A stretch of 64,000 nucleotides of DNA from Ceratothoa steindachneri (taxonomy: Eukaryota > Arthropoda > Malacostraca > Isopoda > Cymothoidae): the NCBI GenBank assembly GCA_963969495.1, contig OZ018329.1, positions 66,099,243 to 66,163,242 of the forward strand. Direction: 5' to 3'. Positions 1-11,023 of this stretch are shown one piece after another. Position numbers and translations under genes: made by a program. The stretch's first letter is position 1; every line of letters starts with the position of its first letter. Under the pieces are notes generated by a model. It was not told the origin of the DNA and ran no database searches. It was given only the letters and a program-made list of their open reading frames with translations.

Positions 1-1082
1 TTTGAACAGGTCGCTACTTCAGACACTGGAGGAGGGGAAATTATGAAGCAGCGCTAAGGACAAATTTCTCATGTTCGTACTATAATACGTTTGGCCACTA
101 AATTAATAAATGATTAATATGCCTAACTTATGAACATTTAAAGCATTTATTATTATATGATTAAATATATTCTTAAATACTGATGGTGTGCCTTGACCAT
201 ATTACTCCCTGGTTTGATGTGTCGTGAGGTAAAAAAGGTTAAAAATCTCTGCAATAGAGTATAGATGGATGTAGGTTCTGCAAGGCACAAATAAAAAACG
301 TGATACACATCATGTCGGATGTAAAACTAGCAAATAACCACTACAAATGCGCCCAGTTTGGATATCTAAATACCTTACGGACCAATGCATACGAAAAGCG
401 CTTTGGTTATAATGCAGATCTAAACAGGGAGAACACTATTCGCAGCAATTGAAAATACACCATATATTGTGATAAATATATCAATACAGACACTCTTATA
501 GAAAAATCATCCATCAAACCAGACGCTGAGCTTTGGAACAAGTGCAACAAGCCCGCACTGATCAGCAAAGTAAGTAACCAAAATGAGCAGAGCAAAATAA
601 GAGAAAATACCATAATGTCAGTGTCCAGATACTGTTAAAAGTAAAATGAGTTGTCAGGATCAATTTATATGCTTATCGAAGACAAAGTTATATTTTTCTA
701 CATATATATATTTAAAGGCAAAGACTGCTTAGATAATAAAATTAATGTTATTTCAAAAGAATTTAAGGTAGATAAGAAGCAAGGTAAAAACCCTAGTACT
801 TTGCTTGTCGCCTGAGCACAAATTGATGGAATTTTCTAAGTTTATGATTATTGTTAAAGCGCGGTCCACTACCTGGAATTAGTGATGAATTCTACCCCTC
901 AGTTGGGAACAAAAACAAAATTTTAAGAAAAATATTTAGCCTATTGCGAAAGTTACATGAACATATATAAGAAAATAATTTACATTTCAAAATAAAGAAT
1001 GATGAATTACCTTACAAACTGAATTTTACGACAACAACACTTTAATTCCAGAATACCAATAAAGACAAATAAAACAGACAAA
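1..1082. other. AT-rich non-coding stretch
   Basis: I see no convincing coding sequence, RNA gene or transposon end here. The short open frames have no recognisable motif and low-complexity composition. Confidence 0.6.
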
Positions 1083-1685
1083 TAAAACTTTTCATAATGA
1101 TTCCATATCTACACACTCATAAAACTTTCCATAATACTTCCTTATCTACAGGCGAATAAAACGTCATAATGCTTCCATAACTTACACACTCATAAACCTT
1201 GCCATAATGCGTCCCTATCCACAGGCGAATAAAACTTTTAATTATGCTTCCATATCTACACATACATAAACCTTGCCATAATGCATCCCTATTAACACCT
1301 ACATAAAACTTGTTATAATGCTTCCATATCTACACATTCATAAAACTTGCCATAATGCTTCCTTATCTATAGTCGATTAAAACGTTATAATGCTTCCATA
1401 TCTTACACACTCATAAACCTTGCCATAATGCGTCCCTATCCACAGGCGAATAAAACTTTTCATAATGCTTCCATATCTACATACACATAAACCTTGGCAT
1501 GATGCCTCCCTATCTACAGGCGAATAAAACTTGTCCTAATGCTTCCATATCTAAACACTCCTAAACTTCACCTAATGCTTCCATATCTACGCATACATAA
1601 ACCTTGTCATAATGCGTCCATATCTACTCGCTCATAAATCTTGTCATAATGCTTCCATATCTATACGCTCATAAAACTTACCTTT
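1083..1685. repeat. 37-bp minisatellite with higher-order structure
   Basis: About 16 head-to-tail units of roughly 37 bp, with core CATAATGCTTCCATATCTA followed by a variable cytosine-rich join and CATAAACC or CGAATAAAAC. Join types alternate, giving a roughly 74-bp dimer. The block around 1,165-1,235 recurs almost exactly about 221 bp later (1,387-1,457), which suggests a six-unit higher-order repeat. Confidence 0.85.
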
Positions 1686-2718
1686 TACATTTTGGTAGGG
1701 GCCTCTCGGGATACGTACATAAGAGCCTAATAAGGTTTGAACTAAATAAATAATCTACCGCTCCCATCTTCCAAAACGCTTTTAATTTTTACCAATTTAT
1801 TGTAAAACAGAGCATATATAAATTTAGCAATTTTACATAAGATGGACGCAGGAGTTTTAGGCTATGAAACTTTGTCATACTTATTCTTAGCGTTGTAATA
1901 GTATGCTAGGTGTAATATATTAATAACAGAAAGGGTGTGTGACCTCGTATAAAGCCACGAAAATTCTTTATTTCAACACAATTTGGAATGCAAGTTTCTT
2001 TAACATGGTTAAGTGCCGTTTGTTTACGGATCGGTTTTGTTATGATTTGCATAATTAAGCTGTTCGATGTGTTAGGTAGGTTAATTTGGGTTTGTTAGTT
2101 TTATATAAAGATTAATGCTGTTTGTATTTCCTTAATTACGCAGAGAGTTTTTTACGACGCCATGTTTAAATACCATGAGACGGCCCTAAGTTACGCTCGC
2201 TCGTTTGAAGATGCCGAACAAAGAGAGCTTGTTTTTATTATTAATATTCGTTATTTTTTTATTTTCCAAGACATGAAAGAGAAGGTCAGGGGTAATAGTT
2301 ATTAAATTTTTTACTTTTGTTAATTGAAAAAATTAACGTCCAAAATTGCCCCCAAATCGTAGGTTTTTTCGATTTAGGGTGTGTAATATTTAAAAAACGC
2401 TTACGCACGTTGGGGATTTTTCAGGGTTTCAAAATCAGGTTGAAATATTAACTATGGAAATTGTACAGATTAACAACTCCAACTCAAACGAAGGTGCTTT
2501 TATTATAATTATTTCCATTTTGAAAGAATACGCTGTTCTGAGTTGGCCAAGAGGTGGAGAACACAGGCGAGCAAGCACTGGTTCAGCACTGCGCATCTCA
2601 ATGGTATGCAAGACTTAAGCGCGCTGAGTGGAGACGGCAATCTATTTAAGGGGATAGCAAATTTTTCATTAGTCACCTTTCAAATCCTTTCGTTCAAAAT
2701 TCGCATTGTTGCTTTTGC
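1686..2718. other. Non-coding stretch, nothing identified
   Basis: AT-rich DNA with no supported gene. A 65-codon open frame at 2,543-2,740 has no recognisable motif. Confidence 0.5.
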
Positions 2719-3025
2719 ATATCATTTTTTGCAAATTTGATGCACTTTTTATGGTATAATTATTTTTTTAACAACATGAATAAAACATAGTGAAAATTAA
2801 GATAATGCAAAATTGTGTACTTTCCTGGACGATTTTTCTTAGATATTTAAAATTAATTTGTGAAAAAAAAATACACCATTGATTTTTATATCATTTTGTT
2901 GCAAATTTTATGCACTTTTTTATAGTATATATTTTGTTTCAGCAAAATATTAGACATTCGTGGACATTCTCCGTAGAATTTTAACGTTGATTTGTAAACA
3001 AAACGCAAAACTATACCATGGAATT
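2719..3025. repeat. Two diverged tandem copies of a 169-bp unit
   Basis: The segment starting ATATCATTTTTTGCAAATTT at 2,719 recurs at 2,888 as ATATCATTTTGTTGCAAATT. Both continue with TGCACTTTTT and a TA-rich block, then a diverged 'TGGAC...TTTTAA...TTTGT' tail. No coding potential is seen. Confidence 0.6.
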
Positions 3026-3970
3026 TTAAATATTTGCTAAAGAAAAAAAGTCGCCTAAAAGTGGTTTATATTTTTAGCATCATTCGAATATAGATTGAAC
3101 TAAATTCTAGGGCATTCACAACACCCCTACCACTTACCTAACACCCCCTTTTCCAACTGAGAACAAAACCTATAGTTGACCTTGTCCAAAAAATAGGTTT
3201 TAGTCCACCATTAACATAAATTTTAATGGAACTAAAGAAAACTGATTTCAAATGATAACTAAATCATATGTGCATCTTTTCCTCGGGAATTGAATTCAAA
3301 CGCTTAATTTTTAGTTATTCTATAGCCATTTATATGATATCAGGTTTCAAGGCGAGGTGGTCTGAAAGAACCCCTTGTATCTCTAAAACGGCGCCGTAGG
3401 TTATTATGATTTTGGTATGAATAAAAGGACTTTTAATGAGCTTTAATCTCATATATGATAATCTGACTTAGTAAAATATTAAAAAAGTGGATGTGGTCTC
3501 CCCTTAACTGGCAGCAAGAGAACCGATATTTGCAGAGGTACAAGGAACACACGTTATTCCAAGTTAGCAGTTGAATTAAGTCTAAAGATGCTACATTACA
3601 AGTCTTAAGATTAGTCTTTATTTAAAAAAAGAATTTCTCGATCAGTATGCAGTTGGTATTGTATTCCAATGGGAGCTTATGCGATAACAAGAAATATGCG
3701 CCTAGCAAATGCATGGCAATCGCATAAACCACAAATGCACATGTAAACATACGATGCGGATGGGAGAAACAAGGGTCTAGTATAATTTGACTGTAGACGC
3801 GCAAGAATTCGTTGGATGTGGTTTCGTAGACTAACGAAGGACCAGAGTACAATGAAGAAATAAAGTGTGAGAAAGCATAGAAACACTGGGACAAGTGCCT
3901 ATTAATATTTATTGTAGGAGATCTCACATGATCAGAGATGAATGATAAGATTTGCAGGCCATGTGGAATG
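3026..3970. other. Non-coding flank of the Polinton
   Basis: AT-rich DNA. A 130-codon minus-strand open frame at 3,622-4,014 runs into the Polinton terminus and has no protein-like motif, so I do not call it. Nothing else seen. Confidence 0.5.
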
Positions 3971-4115
3971 GACGTTAGTAGTAGTATTGTAGGTGGACGG
4001 TCGAGTGCACACAAACTTGGATCCTATGAGTGTATTAAGATACGTACACACGCACATGAACTCGTACTCAAGTCTCCTTATCCCTCCTAACCCCCATTTC
4101 CTATCCCCCCAATAC
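3971..4115 (+). repeat. Polinton left TSD and terminal inverted repeat
   Basis: TSD GACGTT (3,971-3,976), then the inverted repeat from 3,977. It shares AGTAGTATTGTAGG, GGTCGAGTGCACACAAACTT, GTACACACGCACATG and ACTCAAGTCTCCTTA with the reverse complement of the right end. Homology fades in the C-rich block near 4,115. Confidence 0.85.
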
Positions 4116-4204
4116 TAAATATTTTTTCGCTATAAAACGCTTTCCACGTTCCCTTCGATATTGTTTATTTGGATGTTTATCCCACCTCTATTTTGATTTT
4201 CAGG

Positions 4205-4515
4205 GCACGAGATTTAATGAAGCAAAGAGATCGTTATCTTTGATTGGCCCCAAATGTTTTCCAATCGATAAATAAGGACATATATATTGCTTTTTTGCTC
4301 TAAGAGGTCAAAATGAAATAATGAGATAGTTATCTTTTATTTAAACTGTACCATCGACCAATCTTACTTTCCAACCTTGACCCCACTCCCTTACCCGACT
4401 TGAATTTTCAGATGTTTCTCTCAAAGAGATCAAATGAAGTAAAGAGATAGCTATCTTTTTTTAAAACTTGACCATTGACCAACCTTAATTTCCATTCTTA
4501 ACCCTACTCCCATTA
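4205..4515. repeat. Three ~120-bp direct repeats in the Polinton left arm
   Basis: The motif AATGAAGYAAAGAGATMGYTATCTTT recurs at about 4,215, 4,315 (diverged) and 4,435. The second and third copies share the following 'ACCATYGACCAAYCTTA' and 'CCTTGACCCCACTCCC'-like text. It lies in the non-coding arm between TIR and protease, and no function is evident. Confidence 0.6.
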
Positions 4516-5161
4516 ATGCAGCAAAATATATATTTATCTATTAAAGTGATGGTAGGAATGTAAAGATTTGGTTTGGGGGTGTTTTATATCGTATTCAAGA
4601 ATCCTCTACCTCAACTGAAAATGACCTCCTCCCCCCCACCACCTCCATTATTTTTCAAACCCTTACTCCACTCCCTCACCCCACCCCTTCCATCTGTACA
4701 TATATAAAAAATGGCATTCCAAACCTCCATCATTTAATTATTATAGATCACAGCTTTTTGGGAAGAAGCTTTTTTCCTCGTACGGTAATTTAACTTTTCT
4801 AAGTGTAAGAAAATGAAAGACCTGACAGAAAATAAATGGAAATCTTGTGGAGGGATTTACGATTTTCTTGAACATTTCAGCGTTTGTCAATTGACAGCTA
4901 CTTTCACAGAGTAAGTGGTTTTCTTCTCTTTTTTGAATGTTTTTTTTTGTCTAACTTGATATAATGATTTATTTTACTTTTAAACTGAAATATACAGATT
5001 TATCTTACTTTTGAACGGAAATATGAATACATTTTCTTCAGATTAATAAATTGGAAATAAATATTTAATTTATACTACTCAGGCTACATAATATACATAT
5101 ATACAATTTGCCAATATAATACACAATTATATATTTATTCAGTGTATGCTATCAATATTCT

Positions 5162-5613
5162 TTATATTCTACTGAAAATATTTCTTCCAACGATTTCTTC
5201 GTTTCTTTGATCATTATATAAATTGAATTGTTCTATAAAAGCTCGATATGATATACCAATTGTCATCTGCCGAATGAAATAGATACAAAACAATCCGCAA
5301 GTGTCTGAAAAGTAACTTTGAATTCTGAATGGGTTAACGACAATAATTTTATTCATTTTTATCAAGTTTTTACGAATTTTTAAATGGCTCTGTAACCCGA
5401 GACATAGACTATCAAAGTAATACACAACTTTCTTTTAACAAACAAAGCTATCTAATGCGATTCAGGTTGATGGCTCCTGTCTGGATTAATGATATAAGCC
5501 GCTGGCACTACTAAAGTTAAGCATAGATCAGTGTCTCTCGCAAAACATCCATCAAAAACTCGTTATGTAGTTTTATCTCGATACAATAGTTCTTCTATTT
5601 CTACTTCATTCAT
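5162..5613 (-). pseudogene. Polinton adenovirus-type cysteine protease (PRO), broken
   Basis: Remnant of the capsid-maturation cysteine protease. The likely start is the ATG at 5,611-5,613, just after the capsid stop on the minus strand. The N-terminal half reads FDGCFARDTDL and AAYIINPDRSHQPESH; the latter corresponds to the catalytic His block, but a stop follows the His. The C-terminal half carries SDTCGLFCIYFIRQMTIGIS, with the presumed nucleophile Cys encoded at 5,297-5,299, then a RNEEIV end. At least two in-frame stops and a frameshift separate the halves. The length (about 150 codons) is near the family's small size. Assignment rests on the Cys-Gly block, the His block and position next to the capsid gene. 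Confidence 0.7.
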
Positions 5614-5621
5614 TTTATTAA

Positions 5622-6388
5622 GAATAAGTTAATACGTTCCTAGACTTATCTATCTCAATAAAAGACTGAAACTCTGCATATATAACAAGGAAGACTGGCT
5701 CCATTAATGAAAATTTAAACTATAACTGTACTAATAATGTTCCCTGTTGTATATGATTGGAGCAATCGCCAAGACAAGTAGTACTCTTGTCCTTATTTAG
5801 GTTAATACGATAACTATTTTTACTTTTGATAAATTGTTCATACGTAAGTCCAATACTCTTCCCACCTCAAATGCACCCTATACATTATATAACGAGTAAA
5901 GAGCCCTTTACGCAACTGGATCTGTATCGTCCGAATAGTCTAATTCAAATGGTCTTTCAACTTCAGTCCTGTTTATATAGATAGTGATGCGAATCACAAT
6001 ATAAGGTTTAAATTCAAAAGGTGATGCATCAAAACTACCAGAAAATGCAGAATGATCAACCATTCCTATAACTATGCGTGTAGGTATTCGCCCCATGAAG
6101 ATATTTTCCACACTCCTCATTGATATTCCACCTACAATTGTAAAATTTTGCCTGCGAACTTGTATGATAGGGTACTTTTCGTTTGATGTAAGCAACCTAT
6201 TTTTCATCTCTAGATAAGCTGATGCTGAAAGACGGACTTTTCTAATGTAAATAAAACTCTCTAATAATTCTATTTTAGCTTCTAAACCGGTCTGGCTTCT
6301 AAATAGTTTAAATGAATGCGGTGATCTCGATAACTTTATCTTTATTGAGACATTAATTAACAGCTTATTTTCCGAGAAGAAATTGGTG
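5622..6388 (-). pseudogene. Polinton major capsid protein, C-terminal part
   Basis: C-terminal half of the double-jelly-roll major capsid protein. Readable blocks include SFIYIRKVRLSASAYLEMK, KYPIIQVRRQNFTI, ENIFMGRIPTRIVIGMVDHS and FSGSFDASPFEFKPY, then after a stop at 5,908 and a frame change NLNKDKSTT and CSNHIQQGTLLVQL. It ends near 5,622, just before the protease start. Its upstream end is cut by Gypsy-A: the sequence breaks at the TSD TGTAG (6,389-6,393), and the N-terminal part lies beyond the insertion at 12,571-13,041. The open frame beginning at 6,429 is an artefact whose first 12 codons are LTR sequence. Confidence 0.8.
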
Positions 6389-6393
6389 TGTAG

Positions 6394-8086
6394 TGTGATA
6401 GAACGTGTTGAAGCTGCGTTTAATTTCAACTCCTACCCCGTATTATTTAAAACCACGATGCTGCCCACGTGCATCTTCGATTCGAGGCTTGGAGCCTTAT
6501 CTCAGCTACCGGATGCCAATGTTTAAACAAGGAGGTTATCGTCCCCCCGTTCGCCCCCATACGCCGACCTCGCCAGATCGAGTTAGGCTTATGAACAGAT
6601 AAGGCATTGTTCCCCGGCCCGGCTGTGCGTTCTCTCCAAGCTTCCACTCCATTTTCCCCCACGCCAAGGAGATGTCCTGGCTATTTATATGGAAACTTTA
6701 CCACTAAGATCAGATTGGAGATCCAGATTTTCGTCGCGAAACATCACCACGACCCTCTCTCCCTTTGTGCGCCAAAGGACCTCGACCTCGAGATTCACCA
6801 TCACTTGTCCAGAAGGAGGACAATATTCCTTGAGTGCCAAAGGTTCGAGCCTTTCCGACGCCAAGTCCCCAAGGCTTCCCCCCCCCTGTTGTTCAAGGAG
6901 AACAGCATTAGAACAGCCATTGTTCGTTTTGAGCCCTTCGCCAAGAAACGGTTCTCATCCCCCCCTGTTGTTCAAGGAGAACAGCATTAGAACAGCCATT
7001 GTTCGTTTTGAGCCTTTTGCCAAGAAACGGTTCTCATCCCCCCCTGTTGTTCAAGGAGAACAGCATTAGAACAGCCATTGTTCGTTTTGAGCCCTTCGCC
7101 AAGAAACGGTTCTCACCCCCCCCTGTTGTTCAGAGGAGAACAACATTAGAACAGCCATTGTTCTTGAGCCCGTAGACAAGAGACGGTTCTCACCCTCCCC
7201 CCCTTTGTTCAGAAGAGAACAACCTAGAACAGCCATTGTTCGTTTTGAGCCCTTCGCCAAGAAACAGTTCTCACCCCCCCTGTTGTTCAAGGAGAACAAC
7301 ATTAGAACAGCCATTGTTCTTGAGCCCGTAGACAAGAGACGGTTCTCACCCCCCCCTCTTTGTTCAGAGGAGAACAACCTAGAACAGCCATTGTTCCTTT
7401 TGAGCCCTTTGCCAAGAAACGGTTCTCACCCCCCCTGTTGTTCAAGGAGAACAACATTAGAACAGCCATTGTTCTTGAGCCCGTAGACAAGAGACGGTTC
7501 TCATCCCCCCTTTGTTCAGAAGAGAACAACCTAGAAAAGCCATTGTTCTTCAAGCCGTTCGTCGAGTAACGGTTCTCCTTCCCAAGACGCCTCGTCAGGA
7601 TCCTTTTATTTCCCCCCCCCTTCGGCTGGAGCTCGCCAGCGGACCGAAACTCCTTTGCACCAACTTCCACTGCACCACTAGTGCCAAAGTTACGTAAGCC
7701 AAACTTCACCTTTGAGTATTGATCCTTTTTGTCAATTCTATCCTGTGCTTTAAATTGTTTATCGAACCATCCCATCTATTTAACTCTATATTTGTTTTAC
7801 CTTTTTAAATCCTTTAAATTCTCGGATTAGCCCGAGTCTCCACGACCCTTTCCATTCTGTTTATGTCAATATTTTCCGTTTTTGTGTATTGTTTATAGTT
7901 ATTATTAATAAAACTCTATTTTATTAATGATAGCAATATTATTATCCTTGAGCTCAGTTCCACTTCTTAAGCATATCGAAGATACATAATTTCGGCCGCC
8001 AGACAGTAAACGCACTCTAAAGATAATTAAGGAAGTTCCCTCAACGAATAGTGTTATATATATGGTATCGTCGGGAGTCATTCTAC

Positions 8087-8090
<4 letters not shown>
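6394..8090 (+). repeat. Gypsy-A 5' LTR
   Basis: Begins TGTGATAGAACGTG and ends TCATTCTACGACA. It contains nine copies of a ~78-bp palindrome-rich unit (6,890-7,570). It is 155 bp (two units) longer than the 3' LTR. AATAAAACTC at about 7,908 is a candidate polyadenylation signal. The open frames within it come from the minisatellite and are not genes. Confidence 0.95.
6890..7570. repeat. Palindromic minisatellite in Gypsy-A 5' LTR (9 units)
   Basis: Each ~78-bp unit has three GTTC/GAAC dyads: TTGTTC...GAACAA, AGAACAgccatTGTTCT, and GAGA(A)CGGTTCTC, joined by a run of C. Odd and even units differ in the 'TTGAGCCCGTAGACAAGAGA' versus 'TTTTGAGCCCTTCGCCAAGA' text. Confidence 0.9.

Positions 8091-8134
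<44 letters not shown>
8091..8134. repeat. (TA)22 microsatellite between LTR and PBS
   Basis: A pure TA tract directly after the LTR end. It pushes the primer-binding site about 54 bp away, although the PBS normally abuts the LTR. A shorter TA tract is in the same place in Gypsy-C. Confidence 0.9.
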
Positions 8135-8135
<1 letters not shown>

Positions 8136-8144
8136 TATTTAATT

Positions 8145-8158
8145 TGGTATCAGGTGTG
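8145..8158 (+). promoter_or_regulatory. Candidate primer-binding site of Gypsy-A
   Basis: TGGTATCAGGTGTG starts with the TGG complementary to a tRNA CCA end. It resembles the known tRNA-Leu type PBS, with two differences by my recollection. Gypsy-B has the matching TGATATCAGGTGTGTGAGG on the minus strand just inside the mariner. Confidence 0.55.
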
Positions 8159-8459
8159 TAAGGTTTAACGCTATATCTTTGCAAACACTGGTCTCAGTCG
8201 AGTAAAGCATAGTGTTATTCGTTATAATAATAGAATATAGTAGTTCTCTTTTGTTTTAACGATTGCTATCCCCTTTTTTTTGAAACTTAAGAAGCTGGAG
8301 TAGCTCAAGGAACGGTTATAATAATTTGTTTGTGTTTTTTTTGTGATTTTAGTGAGTGGTTATTTAGATTGAGAAACCAAGTACGAATAGGTCAGTGCCC
8401 ATATTTAGGTAGGCTAATTCTATAGAGGCATAATTCTTGTTGCAAGGAATTTTAGTTGG

Positions 8460-9515
8460 TTGACTGGTGCGCCCCCAAGTGCAAAGATGACTCAGTTTGA
8501 AATCTTTAAAGCGCAAGGAGAGTCCTGTGGACTTTCCGGAAAAGAACTAATTGAGTACATTCTAGAGGAGCAAAGAAAAAAGGAAGAAAGAGAAATACAA
8601 CGAGAAGAAAGAGAAAGAGAGGAACGGATAAGACAAGCTGAGCTTCAGATTGAATTAGCTCGGATTAAAGCAGAATTTCAAAGAAAAAAGGTAGAAAGAG
8701 AAAGGGAAAGAGTAATCCGACAAGAAGAACGAGAAAAAGAAATCCAACGAGAAAAAAGAAGGACGGACTCGCGCTCCTGCCCAGGAAAGCTGACAAAGTT
8801 TCCGAGCCCCGTAAAACCCCAAAACCAACAACGGGACTCCAAACCTCCCGTTAAGACTTCTCCTCCATCTCTCTTCCCGAAGCGACCAACCATATGCTTC
8901 ACCTGTGGTGTAGAAAACCACATGAGCTGGAATTGCCCCCAAAATTCTAGGCTTAAAAGCGGACCAGCCCACCAAGTTCACCAGATTAATACAACCCCGG
9001 ATCCCCCGGTGGTGCAGACCCAAGCAGAAACTTCTTCCCCTCCGTCAGGCCACCAGGTAAATTTTGTTTTTGGTAAAAGTTCATCGGGAACTTTGAAATA
9101 TGAGGAGGGCAGCGTGGACAGCTGCCGAGTATTGACTCTCGTCAGGGACACAGGATGTACGTGTTTCATCGTGTCCGACGAACTCCTCCCAGTGGCCTCT
9201 AACCACGAAAAATTTGCGGTGGTACATGACCAACTTGGGCGGGCGAACCGATTCCCAGTCACTAGATGTTACCTGCAGTGTCAATATTATAATGGCTGGG
9301 CTGAAGTCATTGTAGCACCCATACAATTCTGTTCCGTACTTATAGGACAGAGCCCCCAAGTAAGTTTGACCCTGTGTCTCAGGCCGCCCTTCCTCGAGGC
9401 CGAGATAAGAAAGAAGCCCAGGAGCCCGTCCCCATCAGAACCCCGATACCGTCCGATTTCTCGAAGACCCCTAACCAGGACTTTAGGACGGCACAAAAGG
9501 AGTGTGAATTACTAA
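8460..9515 (+). pseudogene. Gypsy-A Gag-protease remnant
   Basis: Open frame of 351 codons. Residues 10-35 (KAQGESCGLSGKELIEYILE) recur in Gypsy-B and -C and mark the family's Gag start. Residues 36-105 are an E/R/K-rich coiled coil. The expected capsid core is absent, so there is an internal deletion. A CCHC knuckle CFTCGVENHMSWNC (from 8,895) follows, then an aspartic protease with the active triad in LVRDTGCTCFIVS (DTG at 9,147-9,155). From about 9,370 the true pol frame is -1 relative to this ORF, and the last 50 codons are probably out-of-frame read-through. The role would be particle assembly and polyprotein cleavage. Confidence 0.8.
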
Positions 9516-10600
9516 CACCCTTAGGCGATAAGGCCCAAGACAAGGACACGGAGACTGTCCGTGGACCCCAAGAAAAAATGAACCCCCAACTCGCCCATGG
9601 AGATACCTTCGTAGAACTGGACGAAACATCGGCGCTTGAAGAGGATTATCCCGCGGAGTCCCTTAATGTAAGCCAGACAGTGTGCATTCAACCTGATGCC
9701 GATTACCCTCCTCCTTCCCTAGCAGGCGAGTCTTTGGAACCCTCTGAACTGGATATTGACGCGCAGCTGACACCACGTCAGAAGAGTCAGCTACAAGAAC
9801 TAATTAAATGGAGTCCCTATTTACCCGCCCTATTAGCTCTTTTCGAGCAACTGCGTGAAAATGGCCTCACCATTGGCCTCCGCAAATGCCATGTTTCCCA
9901 CGAAACCATCAAATATTTGGGTTTCAAAATAGGACAAAGCAAGTTAGGTCCCCACGAGAACAAGATTAAGGCAATCGCCCACATGCCCCTCCCGATTACA
10001 AAGAAGCCATTAAGATCGTTCCTAGGATCAGCTTCTCCCTATTAGCGATTTGTTCCGAATTTCGCTGCAATTTTGGCCCCCCTATGCCCCCTTCAGGAAA
10101 AGAATTTCCCCGATCGTTTACGTTGGAATGATGTCGCTGTTTCCCATTTTAATCAGCTCAAGAGTAAGTTCATTTCTGCCCCCATTTTAAAGTTGCCCAA
10201 CCCAGAAAAATCCTTTGGGGTTAAGACCGACGTGATCAACGAGGGCATTGGAGGTGTACTCCTTCAATACGTGGATGACGGAACGAGTCATCCAGTTGCA
10301 TATGCTAGTCGTCAACTATTACCACGCGAAAAGAGATATGCCACTAGAGAAAAGATAGCTCTATCAATTATCTGGGTCATAGACAAATTCAAGCTGTACT
10401 TGATATGTAAAGAATTTCAAATAGGAACCGACCACCGTCCGTTAGCCTATATTAGGAATTTGAGACACTCAAACGGCCGCATCATGCGCTGGAGTTTACT
10501 CTTGCAAGAGTATCAATTTAAAATAAATTATATCAAAGGTTCCGATAACCAGGTCGCTGACGCACTCAGTAGGAATGCGTTACCGAATAGCGTAGAATAA
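9374..10600 (+). pseudogene. Gypsy-A Pol remnant: linker, RT thumb, RNase H
   Basis: Continues the protease in the -1 frame. It contains anchor DTETVRG (9,548-9,565), anchor SQTVCIQPDADYPPPS (from 9,671) and the pre-RT linker ELDIDAQLTPRQKSQLQEL. It then jumps to the RT C-terminus (GLTIGLRKCHVSHETIKYLG), so the fingers and the YxDD palm are deleted. One in-frame stop (10,043-10,045) interrupts the thumb. RNase H follows (VKTDVINEGIGGVLL, ATREKIALSIIWVIDKFKLY, TDHRPLAYI), ending with the usual DALSR at about 10,560. A stop comes at 10,600 with no integrase downstream. In Gypsy-C integrase sequence lies between the two anchors; here only about 35 residues remain there. Confidence 0.85.
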
Positions 10601-11023
10601 TTGTATTCATAGGATTAGTATCTCCATGTAGGTATATACCGTCTTGTACGACTTAATTTAAGATTCTTTTGTAATATAATTAATTAATGTATATGTCTGA
10701 ATTTTGTAACGCTCAATGTCTAATTTTTTGTATGTCAAAATATTTGTTCTTATTAATTTACGTATAAATTATTTTGCCCCGTATGTACTAAGTTTATATC
10801 ATTACATTGTTCCATGCCCTTTTTTTTTCTTTGATTAAGTTGTATTAAAGGTTATTTTCCCCTGTAATCTAAAGATCAAAATAATCATATGTATTGAGGT
10901 AATACTAGTTAGGTGCAGGAAGGTACGGTTGGTACAAGAAAACGAGTTCCCCACAACGGAGCTCTATCGTTGTCCCTTCTCTCTTTTTTTTTCGAAGTGA
11001 CAACTTCCCCTGGAATGGAGGGG
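10601..11023 (+). other. Gypsy-A 3' non-coding region and polypurine tract
   Basis: AT-rich spacer with no integrase remnant, ending in the polypurine tract GGAATGGAGGGG (11,012-11,023) that abuts the 3' LTR. Confidence 0.8.

Noticed and set aside
3622..4014. 130-codon minus-strand frame next to the Polinton
   Set aside because: It spans the Polinton boundary and TIR and has no motif; a chance frame.
6890..7570. Possible CRISPR-like array (regular palindromic repeats)
   Set aside because: No unique spacers, the genome is eukaryotic, and the array lies within an LTR with different copy number in the two LTRs.
6405..7775. Cluster of open frames of 60-157 codons on both strands, repeated at 11,035-12,177
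   Set aside because: They lie in the LTR minisatellite, whose unit length keeps several frames open; the peptides are repeats of the same 26-residue text.
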